Assembly: GCA_965263455.1 (NCBI GenBank)
Contig: CBDHHN010000001.1
Coordinates: 558,001-622,000, forward strand
Length of the DNA stretch: 64,000 bases
Source: CADEDH01 sp965263455
Lineage (GTDB): Bacteria; Actinomycetota; Acidimicrobiia; Acidimicrobiales; SZUA-35
Direction: 5' to 3'
Position 1 is the stretch's first letter. Each line of letters opens with the position of its first letter. Shown piece by piece: positions 1 through 7,580 of this stretch. The position numbers and the translations under genes are program-made. The notes beneath the pieces were generated by a model. That model saw nothing but the letters and a program-made list of their open reading frames with translations. It did no database searches and was not told the origin of the DNA.

Positions 1-59
1 CCGAACCGGCCGGACGGATCGGGCTCGCCCATCAGCGAGGCGGGGCTGTCGTCGGTCAT
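1..59 (-). CDS. trpB: Tryptophan synthase beta chain, N-terminal 19 codons only (runs off the left edge)
   Basis: Reading leftward from the ATG at 59-57 gives MTDDSPASLMGEPDPSGRF and then the window ends. The final GRFG is how TrpB proteins begin their conserved region (usually GRFG-x-x-GG-x-x-x-PE). The ATG overlaps the trpF stop by 4 bases (ATGA), as expected for the next gene of a trpC-trpF-trpB operon. TrpB condenses indole with serine in the last step of tryptophan synthesis. Only 59 bases are visible, so the call rests on this short motif and on gene order. Confidence 0.7.
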   Translation of the reverse strand, partial: MTDDSPASLMGEPDPSGRF

Positions 60-859
60 CGCCATGTGGCGTCCTCTTCCCAGTTGAACGGTTCGTCGTC
101 GCCTCGACGCTCGGCGTCCAAGGCATCCCCGGCATGATGCCCCCCCGACGCCCCGGGCTCGGCATCGGGCCCCGGACCGACGTCGGGCATGGCGCCCGGC
201 ACCCCCGGAATCCAGCCCAACCCGGTCCGGAGTTGGGCCACGGCATCGTCCAGGCGGGGGGCGACCTCCCGGACCGCGGCCATGAACTGGCGAAGCTTGG
301 CCGGGTCCTTGCGGCCGGGCGAGGCCTCGACCCCACTGGCCAGATCCACCCCCCACGGGCGCACGGCGGCGATGGCGTCGGCAACGTTCTGGGGGTGGAG
401 CCCCCCGGCCAGGATGAAGGGTCGTCGGGGGCGCACCGCCTCCAGGGCGGCCCAGTCGAAGCTCCGCCCGCTGCCGGGACTGGGCGAGTCGATCAGGATG
501 GCGTGGCTGGGGAAGCCGTCGGCCGAGGCCAGAGCCGGGTCGGTGGCAGCGAAGACCTTGATCACGATCGGCACCCGCCCGGCCAGCCAGCGGGCCTCCT
601 CGGCCGTCTCCCGGCCGTGGAGTTGGACGCCGCGGAGGCCGATGTCGTTGGCCTGCTCGGCCACCCGCTCAACCCGTTCGTCCCGGAAGACCCCGACCGG
701 CAGGACCTCCGGGGGCAGGCGATGAACGATGTCGCGGGCATCGGCGGTGGCGATGCGGCGGCTCGAGGCGGCGAAGATCATGCCCACGGCGTCGGCCCCC
801 AGCCCGGCCGCCAGGAGGGCGTCCTCGGCGTTGGTGACCCCGCAGATCTTCACGAACAT
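56..859 (-). CDS. trpF: Phosphoribosylanthranilate isomerase
   Basis: TrpF isomerises N-(5-phosphoribosyl)anthranilate to the 1-carboxyphenylamino-deoxyribulose phosphate used by TrpC. The protein opens with MFVKICGVTN, which carries the catalytic Cys (C6) of the family. It continues with VQLHG, an aspartate in the ILIDSPSPGSG segment (catalytic acid in the family), and AGGLHPQNV and VDLASGVE near the phosphate-binding end. It is 267 aa against a usual 200-220; the excess is a Gly/Asp/Glu-rich, probably disordered C-terminal tail of about 60 residues. I chose the ATG at 859 rather than the GTG at 862 because a TACGGT hexamer lies 8 nt upstream. It sits 41 nt after trpC and overlaps trpB by 4 bases. 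Confidence 0.93.
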   Translation of the reverse strand: MFVKICGVTNAEDALLAAGLGADAVGMIFAASSRRIATADARDIVHRLPPEVLPVGVFRDERVERVAEQANDIGLRGVQLHGRETAEEARWLAGRVPIVIKVFAATDPALASADGFPSHAILIDSPSPGSGRSFDWAALEAVRPRRPFILAGGLHPQNVADAIAAVRPWGVDLASGVEASPGRKDPAKLRQFMAAVREVAPRLDDAVAQLRTGLGWIPGVPGAMPDVGPGPDAEPGASGGHHAGDALDAERRGDDEPFNWEEDATWR

Positions 860-867
860 CACCAGGA

Positions 868-873
868 ACCGTA
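868..873 (-). promoter_or_regulatory. -10-like hexamer for leaderless trpF
   Basis: TACGGT on the minus strand fits TANNNT and ends 8 nt before the trpF ATG, with no Shine-Dalgarno between. It could give trpF a promoter inside the trpC-trpF gap. No convincing -35 is visible. Confidence 0.35.
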
Positions 874-900
874 TCGGTTGGCCGACCCGGCGGCGGGGGA

Positions 901-1686
901 TTACCGCAGGGCCCGAAGGTCGGCCACCGACCGCGCCGGATCGCCGCTGCGCATCAAGGACTCCCCCACCAGCACGGCGTGGTAGCCGGCATCGACCAGG
1001 GGCCCGGCGTCATCCACGCCCCCGATCCCCGACTCGGCCACCCGGATCACGTTGTCCGGTAGGGCGCCCGCCACCCGGACGGCCCGGACCTGGTCCACCT
1101 CGAAGGTGGTGAGATCGCGCTGGTTGACCCCGACCAGGTCGGCCCCGACGGCCAGGGCCCGCTCAACCTCGGCCTCGTCGTGGGTCTCGACCAGCACGTC
1201 CAATCCCAGCTCGACGGCCAGGGCCCGGAGCTCGGCCAACTCACCGTCGTCGAGGGCGGCCACGATGAGCAGCACGGCGTCGGCCCCCATCAACCGGGCG
1301 TCACACACGTGGTGGGCCGACACACAGAAGTCCTTGCGCAACACCGGCACGGCCACCGCCGATCGGGCCCGGTCCAGATCGTGGGCCGAGCCGCCGAAGA
1401 AGTCCTCGTCGGTCAGCACCGAGAGGCAGGTGGCGCCGCCGGTCTCGTACGACCGGGCCCAGGACCCGGGGTCGACGTCGGGATGGATGTCGCCCTTGGA
1501 CGGCGACCGCCGCTTGATCTCGGCGATGACGGCCAGCCCCTCGGCCTCGGCCAGGGCCTGCCGGAACCCCCGGGTCTGCGCCGCCACGCCCCGGGCCCGC
1601 TCCATCAGCTCATCGAGGGGGCGTTCGTCGGCGGCGGCCGCCGCCCGGTGGGCGGCCACGATCTTGTCGAGGTAGGTGACCGCCAC
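901..1686 (-). CDS. trpC: Indole-3-glycerol-phosphate synthase
   Basis: This 261-residue TIM-barrel enzyme closes the indole ring in tryptophan biosynthesis. The signature AEIKRRSPSKG (residues 55-65) carries the catalytic lysine. It is followed by LSVLTDEDFFGGS, VLRKDF, VLLIVAAL, GVNQRDL and the phosphate-binding VAESGIGG, in the family order. Its length is typical for a monofunctional TrpC with no fused TrpF. It starts 12 nt after the end of the upstream ABM-domain gene and lies 41 nt before trpF, so the order ABM-trpC-trpF-trpB looks like one transcript. The start is an ATG that gives the usual N-terminal helix (MAVTYLDKIV). Confidence 0.96.
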   Translation of the reverse strand: MAVTYLDKIVAAHRAAAAADERPLDELMERARGVAAQTRGFRQALAEAEGLAVIAEIKRRSPSKGDIHPDVDPGSWARSYETGGATCLSVLTDEDFFGGSAHDLDRARSAVAVPVLRKDFCVSAHHVCDARLMGADAVLLIVAALDDGELAELRALAVELGLDVLVETHDEAEVERALAVGADLVGVNQRDLTTFEVDQVRAVRVAGALPDNVIRVAESGIGGVDDAGPLVDAGYHAVLVGESLMRSGDPARSVADLRALR

Positions 1687-1698
1687 GGGTCGACGACC

Positions 1699-2010
1699 TC
1701 AGACGTCGATGCCCTTGGCCACCAGGGGCCGCAGCATGGTGATCTCGGGCCGGGCCCCCAGGAGTGCGCCGAGGGCGGCCATGGCCGCCTTCATCCCGTC
1801 GCCCTTGCCGTGAACGTCGAGGGCGTCCTGGCCGGCGTAGAGCTCGTAGAACCAGAACACGTCGTCGTTGGCCGCGTCGCGATGAGCGGCGTAGATCTCG
1901 AGACCGTCCTCCTCGTCGGCGGCCGAGATCAGGGCGCCGAGCGCGGTGGCCAGCTCCTCGGTCTTACCCTCGGCGGCGGTCAGCTTGGCGATCAGTGAAA
2001 TCTTGGACAT
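1699..2010 (-). CDS. Small antibiotic-biosynthesis-monooxygenase (ABM) domain protein
   Basis: A 103-residue protein with the ferredoxin-like ABM fold pattern: strand SKISLIAKL, helix ending in ELATALGALI, an acidic loop, then LEIYAAHRDAANDDVFWFYELYAGQDALDVHGKGD... and a final strand. This resembles the YgiN-like quinol monooxygenase/ABM family, small heme-free oxygenases or stress proteins. The FWFYELYAGQDALDVH stretch matches the family motif around E-x-Y-x-s-x-x-A-x-x-x-H. The exact substrate is unknown. The ATG at 2010 lies 8 nt from a TAGGTT hexamer, suggesting a leaderless start. It is the first gene of the trpC-trpF-trpB unit; its link to tryptophan synthesis is unexplained. Confidence 0.72.
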   Translation of the reverse strand: MSKISLIAKLTAAEGKTEELATALGALISAADEEDGLEIYAAHRDAANDDVFWFYELYAGQDALDVHGKGDGMKAAMAALGALLGARPEITMLRPLVAKGIDV

Positions 2011-2018
2011 GGCCCTCG

Positions 2019-2024
2019 AACCTA
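2019..2024 (-). promoter_or_regulatory. -10-like hexamer for the ABM-trpCFB unit
   Basis: TAGGTT on the minus strand lies 8 nt before the ATG at 2010, matching the TANNNT-N6-10-start pattern seen at several genes in this window. Confidence 0.4.
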
Positions 2025-2072
2025 GCCCCGGGGCGGCCGGGCCACCATCACGGCTTCCTAACAATGGCCCTC

Positions 2073-2078
2073 TAGTCT
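2073..2078 (+). promoter_or_regulatory. -10-like hexamer upstream of a leader ORF and the response regulator
   Basis: TAGTCT is followed after 7 nt by an ATG at 2086. Transcription would begin near that ATG, making the 10-codon leader ORF leaderless and leaving about 29 nt before the response-regulator start. A clear -35 box is not visible. Confidence 0.4.
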
Positions 2079-2085
2079 GGCGCCC

Positions 2086-2118
2086 ATGGATCGGCCGCCC
2101 CCTCCCTCCCGCCGGTGA
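2086..2118 (+). CDS. Putative 10-residue proline-rich leader peptide
   Basis: ATG at 2086 opens a frame encoding MDRPPPPSRR with stop TGA at 2116-2118. The stop overlaps the GTG start of the response regulator (2115-2117) as GTGA, the same coupling geometry used at many real junctions in this window. Four consecutive prolines can stall ribosomes unless rescued by EF-P. If translated, this peptide could set the translation rate of the regulator downstream. It is short enough to be chance, so treat it as a candidate. Confidence 0.35.
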   Translation: MDRPPPPSRR

Positions 2119-2780
2119 CGAGCGTCGTCGTCGTCGAGGACGAGCCCGACATCGCCGACCTGCTCGCCCTCTATCTGGAGCGCGAGGGTTGGCGAGTCCA
2201 CCTCGCCGGCAACGGCCGGGACGGGCTCGAGGTCATCCGGGCCCGCCGCCCCGACTTCGTCGTCCTCGACGTTGGGCTCCCCGGCGACCTGGACGGGTTC
2301 GCGGTGTGCCGTGAGCTGCGCCAGACCTCCGATGTGCCCGTGCTCTTCCTGACCGCCCGGGACGACGAGGTCGACCGGATCCTGGGACTCGAGATGGGGG
2401 CCGACGACTACGTGACCAAGCCGTTCTCCCCCCGCGAGATCGTGGCCCGGATCAAGGCCGTTCTCCGTCGGGGCGGGATCCAGCGCGAGCCGTCGGCCTC
2501 GGCCGACTACGGATCGGTCCAGGTCAGCGTCGAGCGACGCGAGGTCACCGTCGACGGGCAACCGGTCGCCCTGGCCACCCAGGAGCAGGCCCTGCTGGAG
2601 GTGCTGGTCCGCAACGAGGGCGTGGTCATGAGCCGCCAGCAGTTGTTGGACCAGGCGTGGGGCGAGGACTGGGTGGGCGACCCCCGCACCGTCGACGTCC
2701 ACGTTCGTCAGCTCCGCCGCAAGCTGGGTGACGACCTCCCCCTGGTCACGGTCCGGGGCTTCGGCTACCGGCTGGGCTGA
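2115..2780 (+). CDS. OmpR/PhoB-family response regulator
   Basis: A 221-residue DNA-binding response regulator. The receiver domain (about 1-120) has the acidic pair E8/D9, the phosphoacceptor D52 in VVLDVGLPGDLDG, the conserved Thr in LFLTARD and Lys in DYVTKPFSP. After a linker (to about 130) comes a winged-helix Trans_reg_C domain ending in VDVHVRQLRRKLGDD and VRGFGYRLG, the usual recognition helix and wing. The GTG start gives a canonical N-terminus (MTSVVVVEDEPD). The histidine kinase gene begins 6 nt later, so the two are co-transcribed. Translation may be coupled to the leader ORF whose stop overlaps this GTG. The signal it answers to cannot be read from sequence. Confidence 0.95.
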   Translation: MTSVVVVEDEPDIADLLALYLEREGWRVHLAGNGRDGLEVIRARRPDFVVLDVGLPGDLDGFAVCRELRQTSDVPVLFLTARDDEVDRILGLEMGADDYVTKPFSPREIVARIKAVLRRGGIQREPSASADYGSVQVSVERREVTVDGQPVALATQEQALLEVLVRNEGVVMSRQQLLDQAWGEDWVGDPRTVDVHVRQLRRKLGDDLPLVTVRGFGYRLG

Positions 2781-2786
2781 GCCGCC

Positions 2787-4187
2787 GTGCGTCGCCGCCT
2801 GATCATCGCCATGGTGGGCACCGCCCTGGCCGCCGTGGTGTTCGTTGGGGCCGGAGTTCTGGCCCTGGCCCAGATCGGGGCCCGGGCCGACACCGAGGAT
2901 CGGGTGGCCGACGGGCTGGAGGCACTGAGCGACCTGGCCGACCGGACGGGCAACGTGGAGACGATCCGGGAGCTGGAACGGACCCGGGTCGCCTTCGGGC
3001 TGGACGAGCTGGCCGTCGTGGTGGTCGAGGGCGACCAACTCCTCCGGGTGACCAACGTGGGCAACCCCCGCCGGGGACAGGCCCCGTTCCGGGAGCGGGA
3101 GGCGGTGGGCCGCCTCGATCCCGGGCAACTGGACGCCTTCGCCTCCGGCCAGGTGGTGTTCATCGACGACCGGGGCCGCAACGGCGCCAGCCGGGTCATC
3201 GGCATCCGGGCGCTCTCCCTGGACGGACCCGGGGGTGGGGAGACGACCGTCGGTCTCATCGCAGCCCGCCAGGTGGTGACGGTGGCCGACGAGGCCCGGG
3301 CCTGGTTCGTGCTCTCGGCCCTCACCGTGGTGGCGCTGGCCGGCGTCGGGGCCCTGGTGTTGGCGCGCCGCATCATCCGCCCCTTGACCGCCATCGAGCA
3401 GGCGACGGCCAGCATCGCCGCAGGCGACTTCGCCGTCCGGGTCCGAGCCGAGGGTGACGACGAACTCGCCCAACTGGGCCACTCGGTCAACCGGATGGCC
3501 ACCGACCTGGAGCGATCCAAGGCCCTGGATCAGCAGTTCCTGATGTCGGTCTCCCATGACCTGCGCACCCCCCTGACCGCCATCAGCGGCTACGCCGAGG
3601 CGTTGCGGGACGGGGCGGTGACCGATCCCACCCAGGCCGGCGAGGTCATCGGCAACCAGGCCGACCGCCTGGAGCGACTGGTGGGCGACCTGCTCGATCT
3701 GGCTCGCCTCGACGCCAACCGCTTCACCCTCGATCGGCGCCAGGTCGACGCCGCCGTGATCGTCGGTCGAGCGGTGGCCGGTCAGGCCCACCGGGCCGAG
3801 GAGCTGGGTCTGACCCTGCGGGCCACGCCGTCGGGGCCCCTCCCGGTCGTGGCCGACCCGGATCGGCTGGCCCAGTGCGTGGAGAACCTCGTCGACAACG
3901 CCCTCAAGTTCGCCACCACCGAGGTCGCCGTGACCACCGACCGGGACGACCGCGACGTTCGGGTGGTGGTGGCCGACGACGGGCCCGGCATCGACGACGC
4001 CGACCTGCCCCACGTGTTCGAACGGCTCTACACCGGCTCCAACCGACCGGATCGGAGCGAGAACTCGACCGGCATGGGCCTGGCCATCGTGCGCGAGCTG
4101 ATGGCGGCCATGGGCGGTTCGGTGTCGATCCGGTCCGAGGTCGGGACCGGCACCAGCCTTGTCCTGCGGCTGCCCGCCGTCAGCTGA
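2787..4187 (+). CDS. Sensor histidine kinase (HAMP domain, membrane-bound)
   Basis: A 466-residue kinase partnered with the preceding response regulator. Transmembrane helix 1 is about residues 7-29, followed by an extracytoplasmic sensor of about 140 residues with no recognisable ligand domain. TM2 is about 172-195, then a HAMP linker starting RRIIRPLTAIEQATASIAAGDF. The HisKA domain has the phosphoacceptor H257 in SVSHDLRTPLTAISGY. The ATPase domain shows the N box (ENLVDNALKFA), G1 (DDGPGI), F box (HVFERLYTG) and G2 (STGMGLAIV). GTG start. Its last 8 bases overlap tail-to-tail with the end of ygfZ on the other strand. Confidence 0.95.
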   Translation: MRRRLIIAMVGTALAAVVFVGAGVLALAQIGARADTEDRVADGLEALSDLADRTGNVETIRELERTRVAFGLDELAVVVVEGDQLLRVTNVGNPRRGQAPFREREAVGRLDPGQLDAFASGQVVFIDDRGRNGASRVIGIRALSLDGPGGGETTVGLIAARQVVTVADEARAWFVLSALTVVALAGVGALVLARRIIRPLTAIEQATASIAAGDFAVRVRAEGDDELAQLGHSVNRMATDLERSKALDQQFLMSVSHDLRTPLTAISGYAEALRDGAVTDPTQAGEVIGNQADRLERLVGDLLDLARLDANRFTLDRRQVDAAVIVGRAVAGQAHRAEELGLTLRATPSGPLPVVADPDRLAQCVENLVDNALKFATTEVAVTTDRDDRDVRVVVADDGPGIDDADLPHVFERLYTGSNRPDRSENSTGMGLAIVRELMAAMGGSVSIRSEVGTGTSLVLRLPAVS

Positions 4188-5157
4188 TGGCGGGTTCCAA
4201 CGACTCGATCCGGGCCGACCATTCGGTCCCGTCGCCGTCCCGGACCACCGCCTCGACCGGCGGCTCGACGACCCGGCGGACGTAGGCCAGGGCCGGGCGC
4301 CGCTCGGCCTCCGACCCGTCCGAACCGTCGGGGTACGGGATGCTGTCGGGGGTCACGCTGGTCAGGGCGCCGACATCGGCACCGTCGACGACCACGGTGG
4401 CCCCGGGCCCGGGACCGCGTCCGTCGTCAGGCCGGGTCACCAGGACCCGCCGAAGTCGGGTCGGGGTGTTGGCGCCCCGGGAGTCGATGCGGGCCACGAG
4501 TTCCTGGCCCACGTAGCAGCCCTTGTCGAAGTCGACCGACATCTCGACGATTCCGGCCGCGGCGGGGATGGTCGAGGTGTCCAGCTCCCGACCCATCGCC
4601 GGGATGCCCGAGGCCACCCGCAGGGCCTCGAGTGCCTCGGCCGGGCCCAGCACCACCGACCCGAGATCGTCCACCGGACCCAGCACGTCGAACCCCGGCC
4701 CGATGGGCCCGGCCGGGACCGTCGAGACCACGACGGCGTCGGCGCCGGGTACGAGGCCGACGGCGCCCGCGCCGTCGGCGGCGGCCGGACCCCGGACGGC
4801 CAGGGTCGGCACCGTCCGCAGGGACAGCTCGCACTCGACCCGGAGCTTGAATCGCTGGAGTCGGGCCAGGGCCGCCTCCCCGTGCCCGGCGTCGAGATCG
4901 AACATCACGTGTTCGGGACCGAGCCTGCTCAGCCGACCCCAGGCATCGATCTTGCCCTGGGGCTGGAGCAGCAGGGTGTAGCCGCTGCCACCCGGGGCCA
5001 GACCGGCCACGTCCTGGCTGAGCTGACCCTGCAGGTACTCGACGGCGTCGGGACCGACGACGTCGAGCACGTCGCGGCTGATCCAGGCCGCTCCCGCCCC
5101 CTCCCGGAAGGCGGTCAGGGCCGGGCCGGCGGGAAGGGGTTCGCTGGGGGCGGTCAT
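4180..5157 (-). CDS. ygfZ: YgfZ/GcvT-domain folate-binding protein
   Basis: A 325-residue member of the COG0354 family of tetrahydrofolate-dependent proteins that help maintain or repair certain iron-sulfur enzymes. The defining motif K-G-C-Y-x-G-Q-E is present in DKGCYVGQELVARI, along with GCST-like strand patterns (VEYLQGQLSQDV, FDLDAGHGEAALARLQRFKLR). The ATG at 5157 overlaps the trpE stop by 4 bases (ATGA), so it is the third gene of a hisI-trpE-ygfZ unit. No functional link between YgfZ and anthranilate synthase is known to me. The 3' end overlaps the histidine kinase gene by 8 bases in convergent orientation. Confidence 0.9.
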   Translation of the reverse strand: MTAPSEPLPAGPALTAFREGAGAAWISRDVLDVVGPDAVEYLQGQLSQDVAGLAPGGSGYTLLLQPQGKIDAWGRLSRLGPEHVMFDLDAGHGEAALARLQRFKLRVECELSLRTVPTLAVRGPAAADGAGAVGLVPGADAVVVSTVPAGPIGPGFDVLGPVDDLGSVVLGPAEALEALRVASGIPAMGRELDTSTIPAAAGIVEMSVDFDKGCYVGQELVARIDSRGANTPTRLRRVLVTRPDDGRGPGPGATVVVDGADVGALTSVTPDSIPYPDGSDGSEAERRPALAYVRRVVEPPVEAVVRDGDGTEWSARIESLEPAIS

Positions 5158-6677
5158 GGCTCCAGTATGCCAACCCGGTCCCGGCGGCTCCGGGTCATGA
5201 TCCGGGCCGGTTCCACCGCCGCCAGCAGGGCCTTGGCCTTGTTCCAGCACTCCAGGTCCTCGAGTTCGGGCACGCTGTCGGCCACCACCCCGGCCCCGGC
5301 CTGGACCGAGGCCCCGTCGGGGCCGCAGACCATGGTCCGGATGGTGATGGCGGTGTCGAGGTTGCCGGAGAAGTCGAGGTAGCCCACGACCCCGGCGTAG
5401 GGGCCCCGCTTGGTCGGTTCCAGCTCGTCGATGATCTCCATGGCCCGGACCTTCGGCGCACCCGACACCGTCCCCGCCGGCATCGTGGCCCGCAGGACGT
5501 CGATCACGGACCGACCCGGAGCCAGATCCCCCGACACCTGCGAGGTGAGGTGCATCACGTGGCTGTAGCGCTCCAGGGTCATCATCTCGTCCATGGTCAG
5601 CGTGCCGTAGCCGACCACCCGACCCAGGTCGTTGCGGGCCAGATCGACCAGCATGACGTGCTCGGCCTGCTCCTTGGGGTCCTCGGCCAACTCCGAGGCC
5701 ATGCGGCGATCGTCCTCGTCGGTCCGGCCCCGACGGCGGGTACCGGCGATGGGGCGGGAGATCACGCGACCGTCGACGACCTGGACCAGCGGCTCCGGTG
5801 AGCAGCCGACCAGGGTGATCCCGGGACGCCGGAGGAAGTACATGTAGGGGCTGGGGTTGATCTGACGCAGCACCCGGTAGACGTCGAACGGCTCCGCGTC
5901 GAGGTCGAGGTCGAATCGCTTGGCCAGCACGACCTGGAAGATGTCGCCGGCCCGGATGTACTCCTTGGCCGCCTCGACGGCCCGGCGGTAGAGGTCGGAG
6001 CCGAGGGAGGCCGTGACCTCGGGCAGCTCGAGGTCGGCCGGAGGAGGGACCAGGGGTTCGTCGATGGCCCGGGCCCCGTCCTGGGCCAGGGTGTCGAGCC
6101 GGGCCACGGCGTCGTCGTAGGCGACGTCGACATCGGCCTCGGTCGGGTCGGGTCCGAGGAGGGCGGTGGCCACCAGGGTCACCCGCTGGCGCCAGTGGTC
6201 GAACACGGCGAGGTCGCCGATGACGTCGAGGGCGGCGTCGGGGAAGCCCCGGTCGTCGAGCGGAACGTCGGGCAGGTGCTCGACCTCGCGAACCACGTCG
6301 TAGCCCAGGTAGCCGACCAGGCCCGCGGTCAGGGGCGGCAGGCCGTCGAGGCGAGGGGCCCGGTAGCGGTCGAGCAGCAACTCGATCACGGCCAGGATCC
6401 CCTGGTCGGTGGGCAGGTCGGTGTCGGGCAGTTCACCCTCGATGACCACCGATCGGCCATGGGCCGTCAGGGTGGCGTGGGGCCGGCGGCCGATGAAGCT
6501 GAACCGGCTCCACCGCTCGCCGTTCTCGACCGACTCCAGGGCGAAGCCCGGCTCGTCCTGGACACAACGGAGGAAGGCGCTGACCGGGGTGGCCAGGTCG
6601 GCCAGCAGCTCCCGGTGGACGGGCACGGCCCGGTACCGGCGGGCCAAGGCCCGGAACTCGTCGCGGGTGGTGGTCAC
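5154..6677 (-). CDS. trpE: Anthranilate synthase component I
   Basis: TrpE converts chorismate to anthranilate using ammonia from the TrpG glutaminase. The 507-residue product has the N-terminal regulatory region (LADLATPVSAFLRC, residues about 20-35) and the chorismate-binding core. Core landmarks are FQVVLAKRFDL, NPSPYMYFL, GCSPEPLV, SRPIAGTRRRG, DLARNDLGRV, SHVMHLTSQV, MPAGTVSGAPKVRAMEIIDE, and GPYAGVVGYLD. The GTG at 6677 is preferred over upstream ATGs because it overlaps the hisI stop as GTGA and gives a normal TrpE length. It is followed by ygfZ with another 4-base overlap. trpG is not in the window, so the glutaminase subunit must be elsewhere. Confidence 0.95.
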   Translation of the reverse strand: MTTTRDEFRALARRYRAVPVHRELLADLATPVSAFLRCVQDEPGFALESVENGERWSRFSFIGRRPHATLTAHGRSVVIEGELPDTDLPTDQGILAVIELLLDRYRAPRLDGLPPLTAGLVGYLGYDVVREVEHLPDVPLDDRGFPDAALDVIGDLAVFDHWRQRVTLVATALLGPDPTEADVDVAYDDAVARLDTLAQDGARAIDEPLVPPPADLELPEVTASLGSDLYRRAVEAAKEYIRAGDIFQVVLAKRFDLDLDAEPFDVYRVLRQINPSPYMYFLRRPGITLVGCSPEPLVQVVDGRVISRPIAGTRRRGRTDEDDRRMASELAEDPKEQAEHVMLVDLARNDLGRVVGYGTLTMDEMMTLERYSHVMHLTSQVSGDLAPGRSVIDVLRATMPAGTVSGAPKVRAMEIIDELEPTKRGPYAGVVGYLDFSGNLDTAITIRTMVCGPDGASVQAGAGVVADSVPELEDLECWNKAKALLAAVEPARIMTRSRRDRVGILEP

Positions 6678-7063
6678 GGCATCTCCCCGGGCTCGGGCCC
6701 GAACGGGTTGAAGAAGCAGCTGACGGCGCCGGTGTGGCAGGCCCCCCGGCCTTCCTGCTCGACCCGGAACAGGAGCACGTCGCCGTCGCAGTCGTAGGCG
6801 GCCGACCGGATCCACTGCCGGTCACCCGAGGTGTCGCCCTTGCGCCACAGCTCGCGGCGGGAACGGCTCCAGAACACGGTCCGCCCCTGCTCCAACGACA
6901 TCCGCAACGATTCGGGCGACATCCACGCCATCATCAGCACCTGGCCGCTGTCGTCGTCCTGGACGATGGCCGGGACCAGGCCGGCGTCGTCGTAGCGGAT
7001 GGCGGCCAACTGCTCTGCGGTTGGCTCAATGGGCGTGGCCTGGTCAGGGCTCGACTCGGGCAT
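6674..7063 (-). CDS. hisI: Phosphoribosyl-AMP cyclohydrolase
   Basis: HisI opens the adenine ring of phosphoribosyl-AMP, the third step of histidine synthesis. The 129-residue protein carries the family blocks LVPAIVQDDDSGQVLMMAWM, TVFWSRSRRELWRKGDTSG, AAYDCDGDVLLF and GACHTGAVSCFF. The Asp/Cys residues of DCDGD and the Cys of ACHTG are the metal ligands of the family. There is no fused HisE domain; hisE is not in the window. The ATG at 7063 lies 8 nt after a TAGGCT hexamer (leaderless arrangement) and gives a short acidic N-terminus. It leads the hisI-trpE-ygfZ unit, away from the main his operon. Confidence 0.95.
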   Translation of the reverse strand: MPESSPDQATPIEPTAEQLAAIRYDDAGLVPAIVQDDDSGQVLMMAWMSPESLRMSLEQGRTVFWSRSRRELWRKGDTSGDRQWIRSAAYDCDGDVLLFRVEQEGRGACHTGAVSCFFNPFGPEPGEMP

Positions 7064-7071
7064 GGGTCGGG

Positions 7072-7077
7072 AGCCTA
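7072..7077 (-). promoter_or_regulatory. -10-like hexamer for hisI-trpE-ygfZ
   Basis: TAGGCT on the minus strand lies 8 nt before the hisI ATG at 7063, with no Shine-Dalgarno between, consistent with a leaderless promoter. Confidence 0.4.
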
Positions 7078-7165
7078 CCGGTACCCCCACCGGGGCCGGA
7101 GCCGATTTAGGGCTGCCCCGACCCGGCACCGGCCGGGCCGGGCGGCCCGACGTGGGGCCGGCGGG

Positions 7166-7573
7166 TCAGAGGTAGAGCCCGGTGTGGGAGGCGTCCAGCC
7201 GTTCGGCGGCCACGGCGTGGATGTCGCGCTCGCGCAGGATGATGTAGTCGTTGCCCCCGACTTCGACCTCGTAGCGGTCCTCGGGGTTGAACAGCACCCG
7301 GTCGTGGAGCTCCATGGTCCGCACGCTGGGCCCGGTGGCCACGACCTGGGCCCAGGCCAGACGCTTGCCCACCTGGGCCGTGGCCGGGATGAGGATGCCG
7401 CCCGACGACTTCCGCTCCCCGTCGGGACCCTCCAGCTTCACCATGATGCGGTCGTTCAGCATCTTGATGGGGAGCTTGTCGGCCGATTCGGCCTCGCCCC
7501 GGGACACCCTCGCATCGGCCTCGTCGGTGACGAGGGAGGACGGTTGCTCGGAGGTCGGATCTTCGACGGACAC
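7166..7573 (-). CDS. GroES-like co-chaperonin (Cpn10 fold) with extended ends
   Basis: About 135 residues. From residue 39 it follows the Cpn10 pattern: MLNDRIMVKLEG (canonical L-x-D-R-V-x-V-K), the mobile-loop-like GGILIPATAQ, then VVATGPS, DRVLFNPEDRYEVEV, and DYIILRERDIHAV matching the GroES C-terminal E-Y-L-I-M-R-E-x-D-I. It differs from housekeeping GroES by a 38-residue acidic N-terminal arm and a C-terminal extension ending TGLYL. No groEL is nearby. I placed the start at GTG 7573 because a minus-strand TAGCGT lies 7 nt upstream; an ATG at 7600 is the alternative. The family is clear; whether it works with GroEL is not. Confidence 0.8.
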   Translation of the reverse strand: MSVEDPTSEQPSSLVTDEADARVSRGEAESADKLPIKMLNDRIMVKLEGPDGERKSSGGILIPATAQVGKRLAWAQVVATGPSVRTMELHDRVLFNPEDRYEVEVGGNDYIILRERDIHAVAAERLDASHTGLYL

Positions 7574-7580
7574 GGAGGAG

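Noticed and set aside
863..900. trp attenuator
   Set aside because: The gap has no run of Trp codons and no alternative hairpins; nothing like a leader peptide with tandem TGG is seen near trpC, trpF or trpE.
2058..4013. 651-codon open frame antisense to the two-component genes
   Set aside because: Its sequence is Gly/His/Asp/Gln-rich composition typical of antisense frames in GC-rich DNA, with no domain, and it lies opposite clear regulator and kinase genes.
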